Shown one piece after another: positions 39,301 through 50,491 of a stretch of 64,000 nucleotides of DNA. The position numbers and the translations under genes were made by a program. The stretch lies in contig QZLH01000267.1 in assembly GCA_003833135.1 (NCBI GenBank), forward strand, positions 19,784 through 83,783, written 5' to 3'. Origin of the DNA: Oehlia diaphana. Its lineage: Eukaryota; Glomeromycota; Glomeromycetes; Glomerales; Glomeraceae. A model generated the notes under the pieces. The model was not told the DNA's origin. It did no database searches and saw only the letters and a list, made by a program, of their open reading frames with translations. Position 1 is the stretch's first letter; each line of letters begins with the position of its first letter.

Positions 39301-42042
39301 CTTTTCTTTTTTATCTTGTACAACAAGAAGTAAAGATTTAACATTTTCAATATCAATTTCACCATCAATACCTCCACATGTAATTAAAAGTGGTACCCAA
39401 TCATTAATAATAACATCGATCCAATGTTTGTTAACTCGTCTCCATGCATCCTTTAAACGTACTATGGCAGGTGAACAAATAGCTAAAGCAACTGCTATCC
39501 ATCCAGTCATATCACCTAATGATTTACATGCTATACCAGTCTCTATCCAATGAATTAATAATAAAGGTCGACGACTAGTATAAGCTGATTGTTGAGTTAA
39601 GGTTAATATATGATGATATATTAATCTTGTTATAAAATGAGGTGATGCAGGAGTAGCATTTAATGGACATGTAATTGATTCTGAACGATTTTTTGATGGT
39701 ATAAAACTTTTTAAATTTTGTCCCAAGTTCATCTTTTTAAATTCCAAAAAATGATATATATAAAGTTGTTGAGCCAATTCTTTTGGTACCATCTTTAAGA
39801 ATAAAGCAGGAGTTAAACCTGTAACAAGTAAATTAGAAAGATCTAATGAAAGTGGAGCTGGAGGACCTTTAAGAGATTTTAATTGATCTTCCATATTATC
39901 ATCTTTAATAAAAATTTTTTGAACATTTTCACGAGTTTCCTGTATCAAACTTTTTAATTCTTCAACTTCAATGATATCTTCTTTAATCAAAACTTCTTCC
40001 AAAATTTCCATCATTCCATTATATACATCATCATGTAATAAATCATTACCATAATTTTTACACCATGTGGATAAAATAGTACATAATCTTTTGCTAATAA
40101 ATTTTGATTTCTTTAATTCATCATTATCACTAATATTACCACAACGACGTAATTCACGAAATATATGATTTGGTTCAGTAAAAAGTGAATAAGTTAAAAG
40201 GAAAGCAAGAAGAAATTCATCATTATTATCATTTGGACCCTTTTGAGTTTCAAATATAAGTTCATGAATTAATGAATCAATTAAACCTCCACGAATAAAC
40301 CTTTGTGATAAAGATGAAGAATCAATTATAGGAGATGATGGTGACACAGGAGAAGTAGTTGCTGATACATTATCATGATCAAGATTTTGTTGAGAGTTGA
40401 TATCTTTTATAATTAATTCAGGATGTTTAGTAGTTCCCCAATAAGCTCTTACAAGTTTTCTCGAATCCGGTTTATCAGAGGAGGTATGATCATGTGATCC
40501 AACAGGTATATTATCCATATCTGAACCACCTTCTTGTATCATAATTTTTCTTAAACTTTTCTTTTTTGCATCAAATAATTTTGCCTCCCATAATGATCTA
40601 ACTTCATTACTTGGTACAACGAAAACACGATAACTATCTTTATCTTGACCATCAGTTATATTTAAATATAAAATAGCACTTGAAGAAGATGGAGTATTTG
40701 CAGCAACAGAAATTGAAGAAGAAATAGAATGAAGGGAAGAAGTTTCAACATCATTAATTCTATTTGTAGTAAATTGTTGATGATGAGAGGAAGAATTAGG
40801 TACAATATAAGGAGAATAAGTAGCTTGAAAATTTGGATCAATAACTTCAATACTATGAATTGGATAATAAGCATCAAGTTTCCATTTAGTAAAATAACCT
40901 TTACCCTTATTATTATTATTTGTATTTGTACCATCATTATCAGTAATACCACGAGTACTACTAATACTTTTTGAATCAATATCTTGACCACCAAATTCAA
41001 TATCATTATTATTTGAATTAGGAACATTTGTAGAAGAATGATTACCACCACCTAAACCAATAGCACCCATTAATCTTAAATTAGTAGTATATCTAATAAA
41101 TTTACGTTTACAAATAATTACATTGTCCTCAAATATAAGTAAACAAACTAATTTTTTAAATCTCATTAAAACTGAACGATCCACTTCATAACCCTTTTCA
41201 CCATAATAATATTTTTTTATAAGATTACTTTCAAAAATAAATTTAACAGCATTTGAATCAAAATCAGAAGGATTAAGATTCATTCCACGATCATTAGCTA
41301 TAACAGGGGAGAAAGAAGTTGAATGAACATCCTTTCCTATTGATGAATCATTATTATTACTAGGAAAAAAAGTTTTCAAAACCTCTTCAGAAGGAGGTTT
41401 ATAACAAAATAATTTTGAAGCCCTTAAATTAACCTTATAAACTTTCCAACCTCTCGAAGTTAAAAAAGGTTTTGAATCAAAATCAATCTTTTTTAAATAA
41501 CCTTCTTTAATTACAGGAACATTTGATATTGAAGTAGAAGAACGATCAATAGGAGATATCATACCATCATCAACATTATGAACATTAATAGCAGGTACTC
41601 CATTTCTATAAGTAAATATTCCTGGTGGAAAATTACTTCTTATAGGCGTTGGTTCAGAAGGACGTCTTTGATGATCACTAACACGATTTCCACCACCTCC
41701 TATATCTATCTCATTTAAAGATTTAGAACTTTTTGTAGAAGGTGGTTTTAAAGTTGGACTAGTTATATAAGTAGGAGATTGAGGAGCAGGAGGAGGAGTA
41801 ATAATAGTGATTTCATGATTTTTTTTACCACGCTTTATTTTAGGTGTTATTGACTTTGCCGTTTCGACAACTACTGGTATCAAATTTTTAGGAGCTTTAT
41901 TTATAAGATAATTAATTGCAGTATTAGCAGTTTTTCTGTGTAAAACTGCTAATTGTTTATTCGATGAGTCATTACTATTTCCTGATTGTTTTGTTGATTG
42001 ATTTTTTTGCTCCTCGGACTTTTTCGCTTTTTTTTTAAACAT
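33345..42042 (-). CDS. BEM2: Bem2-like multidomain Rho GTPase-activating protein (PH-RasGEF-PH-RhoGAP)
   Basis: A very large regulator of Rho/Cdc42 signalling in polarity and cell-wall growth. Exon 1 (42042-36132, 1970 codons) carries a PH-like domain near residues 175-330 and 390-490 with long Asn/Ser inserts, a RasGEF N-module (~575-640, GGLIDSLIHELIFE), a RasGEF-type domain (~735-960, LFLKMVPKELAQQLYIYHFL), a second RasGEF-N-like module (~1250-1340) with helical region to ~1760, and a second PH domain (~1875-1945, YMFQALDNDNMNDWIRVIND). It joins in phase at 35929 to the RhoGAP domain, spread over small exons: YGKDLSTLMPDGKIPVFVEK, then LREVGIYRVPGADKAV (Arg finger), DLPEPLMTFELYDEFI and RNLAIVFGPNLL. 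The last exon adds ~560 residues of acidic tail with tandem repeats. Total about 2,700 residues; yeast Bem2 (about 2,170) has the same general layout. The exon at 35929-35843 is followed by a probable GC-AG intron (35842-35761). Confidence 0.88.
33890..34500 (-). repeat. Tandem repeats coding the acidic tail of the Bem2-like protein
   Basis: About eleven degenerate copies of a ~57-66-bp unit. The encoded consensus is roughly SENASIVESVKNEENVTVV, with alternation between VSD/VSE and EIS endings. Lengths vary in multiples of three, so the frame is kept. It lies in the last exon, downstream of the RhoGAP domain. Such repeats usually vary in copy number between strains; here that is inference. 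Confidence 0.8.
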
Positions 42043-45000
42043 TACAAAAGATATTATATATATTTCGTGAAAAAATTACGAGTATATTTTTTTTTTTTTA
42101 TTTCAAAATGTTAAAATATAAATACAATATAGGAAAATGGTGTAATATATTGTTTATAGTTGTAATAATAATGAAGATTTTTTTTTAATCGTCTAAAAAT
42201 GATATTTTCGACACTTTCATTAAATAGGTAAGGGGAAAGAAATGAATAAATAAGAAGGGAACGGGGAATAATATAATTTTTTTTTTCGTTTTTTTTTTTT
42301 TTGTTTGTTTATAAAATGTTTTTTTTATTTCGAACCTTTTTATTATAATGAATAAATAAATTTTTGTACACCGTCCGACATATAGAAAATTTGAATAATT
42401 TTTTTTTTTTCGAGATGAGGACGGAAAGGAGGGAAGAAAAGAAAAAAAAAAGAGAGGGAAAAAAAAAAATTTGACTAAACAGTAAGAAATGTGGAGAAAA
42501 ATTTGTTTAGTAAACAAGTAGAGTATATTTTAATTGGGGGATACAATATCAAAAACCTGTAGCACGGTCATCATACATAAACTGAAAAAAAAAAATAACG
42601 AAAGTTGTATAAAATGAGTTTAGATTTTTATGTTGTATGTTTATCAAATGTTTTTAATTTTGGAAATGGGTTCATATGATAACAATAATAAAAAAAAAAA
42701 TTTACTTTTTCACGTAAGTATCAATTAAAAAAAATATACTCTTTTGTCAATATTCAGAACAAATTTTAATTTTATTGTCTTTTTTTTTTTTACACAATTT
42801 ATTATAAAAAATATGACTTTTTTTTTTTTTTTTTTTTTTTAAAAAAAATTTTCTTTTATATTTTATTTTATTATACTTTTACAATTCCGGTCAAAATCTT
42901 GTTAGTGTTTCCATACTTTGTTGTTCAAATGTTACATTATCAAATTTTTTTTTTTGGACCATACGGTTATTTTTATTTTTTCTAATACTTTTTTAATAAA
43001 TGACGACAAATATTTATTTATTCAAAATAAAACGGATAAATAAATATTAAAAAATTATTAAATTATTAAAAAAAACACATACATTTTTTTTTTTCGGTTC
43101 CCCGCTAAAAGATAGAAAGAAAAAAAAAAAAAAATTAAAAAATAAAATAAAAATAAACGCATGTATAAGATTAACCGCGCGAAAATCGTATATAATAAAT
43201 ATGCAAAATAAAAAAAATTATGCAAAAAAAAAAAAAAAAAAATTATAATAATAATTTTAATTATTAAAAGAAAATCTGCGCAATGTTACTTTAATCAGCT
43301 GCCTGTGCGGGCGTTAAAAAAAATTAGGCAGTATTTGTTTTGTTAACTGAGATAACATAAATAATATAATCAATATGCATATCACCACATCCTGCATTCA
43401 TTCTTATCTATCGCATTTTTTTTTTACGTTATTTTTTTTTTTATATTCTTTAACGTTACAATAATATTTGGTTCTTACTACGTTTATTATTGTAACACTC
43501 TCGTATCCTTTGCTGTTCGTTACATATTTTTTTTCGATCCAATGAAAATCTTTTCGGTTTAATATGTTTATCGCGTTAATTTATTCCTTTCATTTTATTA
43601 ATTATTTATGGTAATCAAATTATTTAATTTTGATGATTATTAATTGAATGTTAATTTATTTAACTTTATGTTAAAAAGATTCATGTGATGCTGCTAAAAT
43701 AAGATCTACAACTTTGGAGAAAACCCTTTGGAAACACGGAAAAACTCATTCATTCATTGAAAACACAAACAAATAAAGAAGAATAAAAAAAATTCGAATT
43801 TTTCAACAATTTTTATTATTTTATATCATTCACTGCACTTCACGCGTAAGAAAGAGACAAACTATTGAAAACTATTTCTCATAAATTATTATAACGATGA
43901 TATATATATTAAAGTAATTTATTTCGGAAAAATATCATAAATGGAATTAAAATTTTTTTTTTTTCGGAATTTACGAAATACACAAGTGACAAACAATGTA
44001 TGAATTCGATCTCCGAAAGACAATCCCGTTAAATTTACTTATTATTATTTATTTTTCAGAAACTTCTGTATTATCTAATTTAAATTATATATATATGGAT
44101 GTTACCGTTTAACAGTTATCTATTATTGTCATTACCCAAAAGATACGCCATCCGGTTATGATACAAAAATACCTGATTTATTTTTCATTATATAATATTC
44201 GTGGCCAGTTGTAGGTAACTTTGTGTGATACATACTAATATAAATGACTAAATTAGTCTAATTCAACAAAGAAATATGATGAGGCGAAATAATAAACGGA
44301 GAGAGAATGGAATTTTGTTGTTCTTTTATTCGAATTTTAGAATATCAGTATGTTTATCAGTAGTAAAATGGTTAGTATTTTTGATATACTTCCAATTGGG
44401 ACCTTCGTAATAATATTAGGATGTAAGCGAAGCGATTCTAATTTTATATTTATAGTATGTAATAAATTATATTTAAAAGTATGTAAATATAAACAGTTAA
44501 TACTGCTAAATACTGCTAAATATTGCTAATATTGCTAAATACTGCTAAATACTGCTAAAACTTGTGTTTGAAATCATATAATCATACTAGAAAGGTTTGA
44601 GTGACCTCGGTATATCGATACCGATATTATTCCATCAGTAAATGCGTCTGAATATAATGTTTACCTGTTATAAAGGTTAAAATTAGAAATTCTTGCTTAC
44701 AATTTAACCTCATTATAGTGAATCCCATGGGCTGGAGATCGTTATAGTGAGAAATTCACTATACTGAGGCTGTACTTGAACTTATTATAGCAAGTTATTC
44801 ACTATATAGAAATTCATTGATTTTTTTAGAAAAACCAATTTTTTAAAAATATAGGTATAATTTGGGTTTTCATATGAATCCGAGTCTATATGACTATATC
44901 TGTATCTACCGTATATGCTGGTTTGACTATATACAAATTTTTTAATTATGATTATGATCAGTGTCTATTACGTGTTGTGATTTCAGTCGTCCTGCCTTAA

Positions 45001-46539
45001 ATTACTAATCCAAATCGAATTCAATTTTCTATATTATGAGAAGTTTTACTCTTGGTGTATTTAATTGGCTAAATATCATGTGATTTCTCTATAGAAACAG
45101 TTGTGGTTTTAGCCAAAACTGAAACTAGTTCAAGAAGTTAGGTTTTTTTTTAATACCAAAGGATTCAGAGGATTCAGAGAGATTCAAAGGATTGCGTTTA
45201 TATTGCATAATTATGATTCTACTTTGATTGATAATTTTTTTTTCCCAGTTTAAAAAAATTTTGACTAAAAAAAAAAAAATTAATTTTTCAAATTTTTCAT
45301 CTTTTTTGAATATTATTTCCAAAGATGGGTTAAAATTAATTATTATAACATTCTATAATGAATATGGTAAATAATTATTAGCCACATATTGCTAAAAAAA
45401 ATCACGTAATTCTATTTTCACTATTGCCCGATATGCAAAGTGTATAATTTTAAATTTTTATGCATAATAAATTAAATATATTAATGGATTTCCCGTAAAA
45501 CACAGATTTTATGATCCGTTTACTATATATATATATATCATTACTTAAGTTATAACCTTTTGAATTTTATTTGTCAAACACCCCAAAAATCTATATTTTT
45601 TTTTTTACGATAGATAAAAAAAAAATATATAATTTTTTTTTTTTTGTTTATAGCGTTCGGGAAAATAACGCCCGCTTATTTGGCTTATTTTGCTTATTCT
45701 CACACTCGGTTAATTCCGGAATTTACAAAAAAAAATATTATTATTTAATCTTATTATTTAATATTATTAATAATTAATGATTTACTTCATTTTTTTCTAT
45801 AAATTGAAATATTAATCATCCAATAATGTTATAATATTAATGAGTTAGATAATTTTTTTTTTTAGCCCAAAAAAATAATAATAATCTAATCAAGGTAAAA
45901 CTTTTCACCCTATACGGATAATTAGTGATTCCATTTTTTCAAATGGAAATAATAAGAAATAAAAAGAATTTTTCTTTTTTTGACGGTTTAGTAAAAAAAT
46001 TTAGGATGATTTTCATGTGAAAAAATTTAGTTATTTATATATTAAAAATATAAAATTTAAAATTATAAATCTTTTTGAATAAATTGAATTGTAAAAAATT
46101 TAATTACGGATCCCAAAATAATGACCCTTTTCTTTCCTTAAACAAATATTTAATTTAAAACCTTCTAAAATAATTTATTTATAATAAAATTTTACTAAAA
46201 TAATTACAAAAAATGATTACGTAAATAATGTGCGAAAATGACACAAAACCTAAATTAAGCATGAGCCACTTTTAATGACATAATAAGAATCTCATTTTAA
46301 ACAAAAATGTGATAATTCTCCACTCAAACAATAATAATATATGATTTTTTTTTTATTTTGTTTAACATATTTAGAATTTACATTAATTGAATTATTGACA
46401 GGTGGGCGCACATACACATAACTTTGACGCACAAATAAAAATACTTTTTCGGAATATATCGTTTTACTTGAAAAATTATTACGTATTTATCACGGACTAA
46501 TGCATTTTAAATAAAAATTATTTGTTATACAATTTTAAT

Positions 46540-46577
<38 letters not shown>

Positions 46578-46645
46578 TCGTATTTTTTTTTTTTTTTTTT
46601 TTTTTATCATTGTTCAGTTCAAAAAAATTTTATATAAAGGCGGTC
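42043..46645. other. Long AT-rich intergenic region, homopolymers and repeat remnants
   Basis: 4.6 kb. 42043-43300 is dominated by poly(A)/poly(T) runs (for example 42819-42840 and 43228-43242) and probably includes the 5' leader of the Bem2-like gene. 44501-44560 has direct repeats of tactgctaaa. 44705-44812 contains ttatagtgaa/ttcactata words reminiscent of pogo/Tigger-type transposon ends. 46541-46606 is an almost pure T tract just upstream of the GPD gene. The long frame at 42185-42517 is low-complexity F/K peptide. No gene supported. Confidence 0.6.
44501..44560. repeat. Direct repeats of tactgctaaa
   Basis: Six head-to-tail copies of a 10-11-bp unit (tactgctaaa, tattgctaat) in AT-rich spacer. 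Simple satellite with no coding potential. Confidence 0.8.
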
Positions 46646-48158
46646 ATGAAATTGCGTTATTTCTTAAATCAATTTAATCAATTTAAACTATATAATACAA
46701 GTAAATTTTATCATCATAATTTTCTTTTAAATAAATCGAATCATCTCTCAATTTTAAAAAGATATCTTGTTCATACAATGATTAAAGAAGCAAGAATCGT
46801 TGATGTTGAGAAAGTTGCTGTTATTGGAAGTGGAAATTGGTATATATTATTATATATATATTGCCTTTAGAAAATCATTTTACCCTTTTACAGTGATAAA
46901 ACGTTTGTTTGCTAATCAAAAATCTACATTTTACAGGGGTACTGTGATCGCAAGGATGTTAGGAACAAATGTTGTTCAACAAAAAGGATTCGATCATGAA
47001 ATTAAGATGTGGGTTTATGAAGAAATGGTCGGTGAAAGAAAATTAACTGAACTAATCAACGAAAAACATGAAAATGTAAAATATTTACCTGGAGTTAGTA
47101 TTCCTGAAAATGTTATAGCTGTACCTGATCTCTTGGAAGCTGCCGAAGGTGCTACGATTTTAGTAATAGTTATTCCTCATCAGGTATTATCTTATTTCAT
47201 TATAAACAATATATTTTTTAAGGAACTTTCACTTATATATTTTATTTTTTTTTAGTTTGTAAATGATGTATGTAGTAAATTAAAAGGAAAGGTTCATCCA
47301 AAAGCTAAAGCAGTCTCTTTAGTTAAAGGATTTGATACCACACAATCAGGAATTCGTCCAATATCACATGTGATCAAAGAAGCTTTAAAAATTCCGGTTT
47401 GTACACTTTCTGGTGCAAATTTAGCAAATGAAATTGCAGAAGAAAAATTTTCTGAAACAACCATTGGATATAAGAATCGTCAAGAAGGAGAATTATTTAA
47501 AAGATTATTTGAAACAAAATATTTTAAAGTTGGTATAGTCGATGACGTTTTAGGGGTTGAATTATGTGGTGCATTAAAAAATGTTATAGCTATAGGTGCT
47601 GGTATAGTTGATGGTTTAAAATTGGGTGATAATACCAAAGCTGCTATTATTAGAATTGGTTTATTGGAAATGAAAAAATATATTAAAATGTTTTATAAGG
47701 GTATCAAGGATGAAACTTTTTTTGAAAGTTGTGGTATTGCTGATGTAATTACAACTTGTTATGGCGGTAGAAATAGAAAAGCTGCTGAGGCATTTGTTGT
47801 TACAGGAAAGGTAATTATAATATTTATTCATATAATTTAGTATATATATATAATTTGGTTTATGTATGTTAACGTATATGATTCCTTTCTTTTTTTTTCC
47901 TAGTCATTTGAACAATTGGAGAAAGAACTTCTCAATGGTCAAAAATTACAAGGAACGCTTACTGCACAAGAAATTTACTCTGTTTTGCAACGAAAAGGAT
48001 TGGAAAAAGAGTAAGTAATGTTAATATTTTTTTAAAATATATAATTCTTTACTCATTTCTTTATTTTTTCTCTCGATAGATTTCCTCTATTCACAACCGT
48101 TTATAAAATCGTATCTGAGGGTTTAGATCCTCGTAAAATTGTTGAAGATATCGTTTAA
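46646..48158 (+). CDS. GPD1: NAD-dependent glycerol-3-phosphate dehydrogenase
   Basis: Reduces dihydroxyacetone phosphate to glycerol-3-phosphate, feeding glycerol (osmolyte) and glycerolipid synthesis and reoxidising NADH. Rossmann motif [10 protein letters not shown], split by an intron from [11 protein letters not shown]. Then the pocket [46 protein letters not shown], the catalytic block [20 protein letters not shown] followed by [17 protein letters not shown], and [18 protein letters not shown]. It ends [20 protein letters not shown]. Five exons. The first in-frame ATG (46646) adds a ~44-residue basic, aromatic extension that could be a mitochondrial or peroxisomal targeting sequence; a second ATG at 46778 would give the cytosolic-length enzyme (~345 residues). 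The gene is preceded by a ~65-nt T tract. Confidence 0.93.
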
Positions 48159-49496
48159 AAAAAAAGCAATCAATTTTTTAAAGAATTAATTTTTGCATTT
48201 TTCATCACCATTTTTATAGACTTTTTTCAATTATCACATTTACTTATAGACGAGCTTTTTTTTTTTCCTCTTTTTACATATGTATTTTCAAAAAAATTTT
48301 TTGTACGATAAAATAAAAAATAACATTTTTTTCGGATAATTTCTAACAAGTTTCATACTATATGATATTGCGTTATTTGTTATTATTGTTGTGTGCTTAA
48401 TATATCTTGTAATACTTTGTAATGAAAAAGAAAAGACATTATTATATATTATTATTTTTATAATTTTATTCGAATTTTATTGGTCAATCGATCAGGTCAT
48501 GCCGATTTTTTGATATACTGATAATTTAACTAAATATATTTTAGGTATTGGTTGGAAGTTTCTATAAATCTAATTATGCTTTTTTTATACTAACATATAA
48601 CATATTAAATTATCAACATGATCTTGTCTCACTGACGCAATAACCATCATTTAAAGTTGAAATCTCGATCGAAAATTGCGCCTTCAGCTTATATAATTAT
48701 TTTATCGTTATATTGTTAGGTTGTTAGGTTAGGTTGTTAGGTAACACAAGCAATATCCTAATTACTATTCAAAGTTTTATTTTTAAATTTATTTAATACA
48801 ATTTACATAACAACTTTTTTGTTCTCGACAAAAATTGTTTTAATTCGACTTCTTTCTCGACTAACTCGACTAAGTAAGTCATAATCCTTTTTTTTAAAAA
48901 CAATAAATATGAAAAAAATAACGTATAGAAAGAATAATTAAAATAATATAAAGTGATCTTAAATTTTTTTTTTTTCCAGAAAATATACATCCAAAGGATG
49001 ATTTTTAAGTTATAAAATTACGCGATTGTGAAATTAATCAGAATGAAAAGAATTATAACTTAACAAATCATAGATAATAAATTTATCATCAATTATAATG
49101 ATTCAAGAATCAAAAGAATATGTTGCATGTTTAGCTCTTAAAGATATAATGGATATAATGGATATAATGGATATAATGAAAAATATGGAAACAAAAAAAA
49201 TTTAGAAAAAAAAAAAAAAATTAATCAAAAATCAAAAAAAAATTTATTGGTAAAAGTATCAAAATTTTTATTTTAATTGGCTTAACCAAACAAAATATCT
49301 AATAAAAAAAATTTTTTAAATATTCATCATGCCAAGAATTTTGTAAAAAAAAAACAAAAAATGTTTATGATATAGTAAGTTTATAATAATTCATTTATAG
49401 GAGAAGTAAAAATTGGTGACTTTTTCGGAATGTCGATTGTGACACATTATTATGACAGAGAAAATTCTTCTTTATTGGCTTTAATCATATATTTAT

Positions 49497-49839
49497 CAAA
49501 TTAGTGCGACTCCCGGTAAGTCACCCCTCTAAGGAAATCGGTATTCACAAATCTGGAAAACCTGGATTTTTCCTGAATAACTGTCGATTATTAGAGGAAA
49601 TCTTGGGAATTTTCAGTTATTTAAGTAGTTTCTCTTGAAAGTATGGTAGTGTTACACAAAGTTTTAACCCTTGCTCATAGGAAAACTACTTAAATATTTG
49701 AGATTTCTGCATGAATTCCTTCGGAAATCGCTAATAATCGACCCTTCTCTGCATAGTTATCCAAGAAAATTTAGGGTTTTCCAGATTTGTGAATACCGAT
49801 TACCTTAGAGGGGTGACTTACGGGGATCGCACTAATTTG
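49497..49839. mobile_element. MITE-like palindromic element, 343 bp
   Basis: Terminal inverted repeats begin caaattagtgcga at 49497 and end with the complement at 49839. They continue imperfectly for about 150 bp per side through gtaagtcacccctctaagg and cggtattcacaaatctggaa. The centre (about 49630-49690) is non-palindromic and non-coding. If the true ends are agtgcg/cgcact (49503-49833), the flanks are AATT on both sides, a possible 4-bp target duplication, but AATT is itself palindromic. No transposase is present, so it would be non-autonomous. Confidence 0.75.
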
Positions 49840-50403
49840 AAAACAGCGATAATCAGATATATGAGAAAGAATATATGAAATTGAATAACGAAAGAAAGAA
49901 ATCCATAAACCGGCATATAATTTTAATAATGTCAAAGCTCTGATGTTCTAATTATTATTATTGATGATGATAAAAAATTTTGATAATAGAAATCAGTTTA
50001 GCAAATATATTCAATATTTAATAACAACAAATTCTCATTATGAAAAAGATCCAAAGATGAATATGAAGATGAAGGAGCTAGTGAAACTAGCGATGATAAA
50101 GAATATTAAGAGTCTGTTGATAAAGGAAAAGAAAAGTAGATAAGAAGAGAGTTAAATATTACTTATGGATATAAGTGTCCATACGAACAAGTGATCAATT
50201 CTCAATTCCGTCCATTATAATTTAAAAATTATGCGGTATTATTGTCTGGAATGTTTTATGTTTATGATTGGGAAAAAGTTGAATAGAAAGAGGATGGTAT
50301 TGTTCTATTTTTGCCACTTCAATTAAAGTGTCCGTTGCACAAAAGCAATAAAGCATATGTTCTGAATGGTAAAAATATTGGTTTTTATCCCATCGGTATT
50401 TAA

Positions 50404-50491
50404 GTACACCGATGGATTTTATTGTAAATTACTCCACCGGTATAAAGGTATAAAAAAAGTATAAAAAAGTATAAAATCCATCAGTGTATAC
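50404..50491. repeat. Short inverted repeat (hairpin)
   Basis: gtacaccgatggattttat at 50404-50422 is the near reverse complement of ataaaatccatcagtgtatac at about 50471-50491. The ~48-bp loop contains tandem tataaaaaaag words. Probably a tiny palindromic element or a hairpin. Confidence 0.6.

Noticed and set aside
39263..39553. Plus-strand 96-codon ORF inside the Bem2-like gene
   Set aside because: Antisense to the RasGEF coding sequence; no independent signal.
40662..41051. 129-codon minus-strand ORF, I/L-rich
   Set aside because: Alternate frame of the Asn/Ser-rich insert of the Bem2-like PH domain; the hydrophobic look comes from shifted Asn codons.
42185..42517. 110-codon minus-strand ORF upstream of the Bem2-like gene
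   Set aside because: Built of F/K homopolymer runs in the poly(A)/poly(T) leader region; not conserved-looking.
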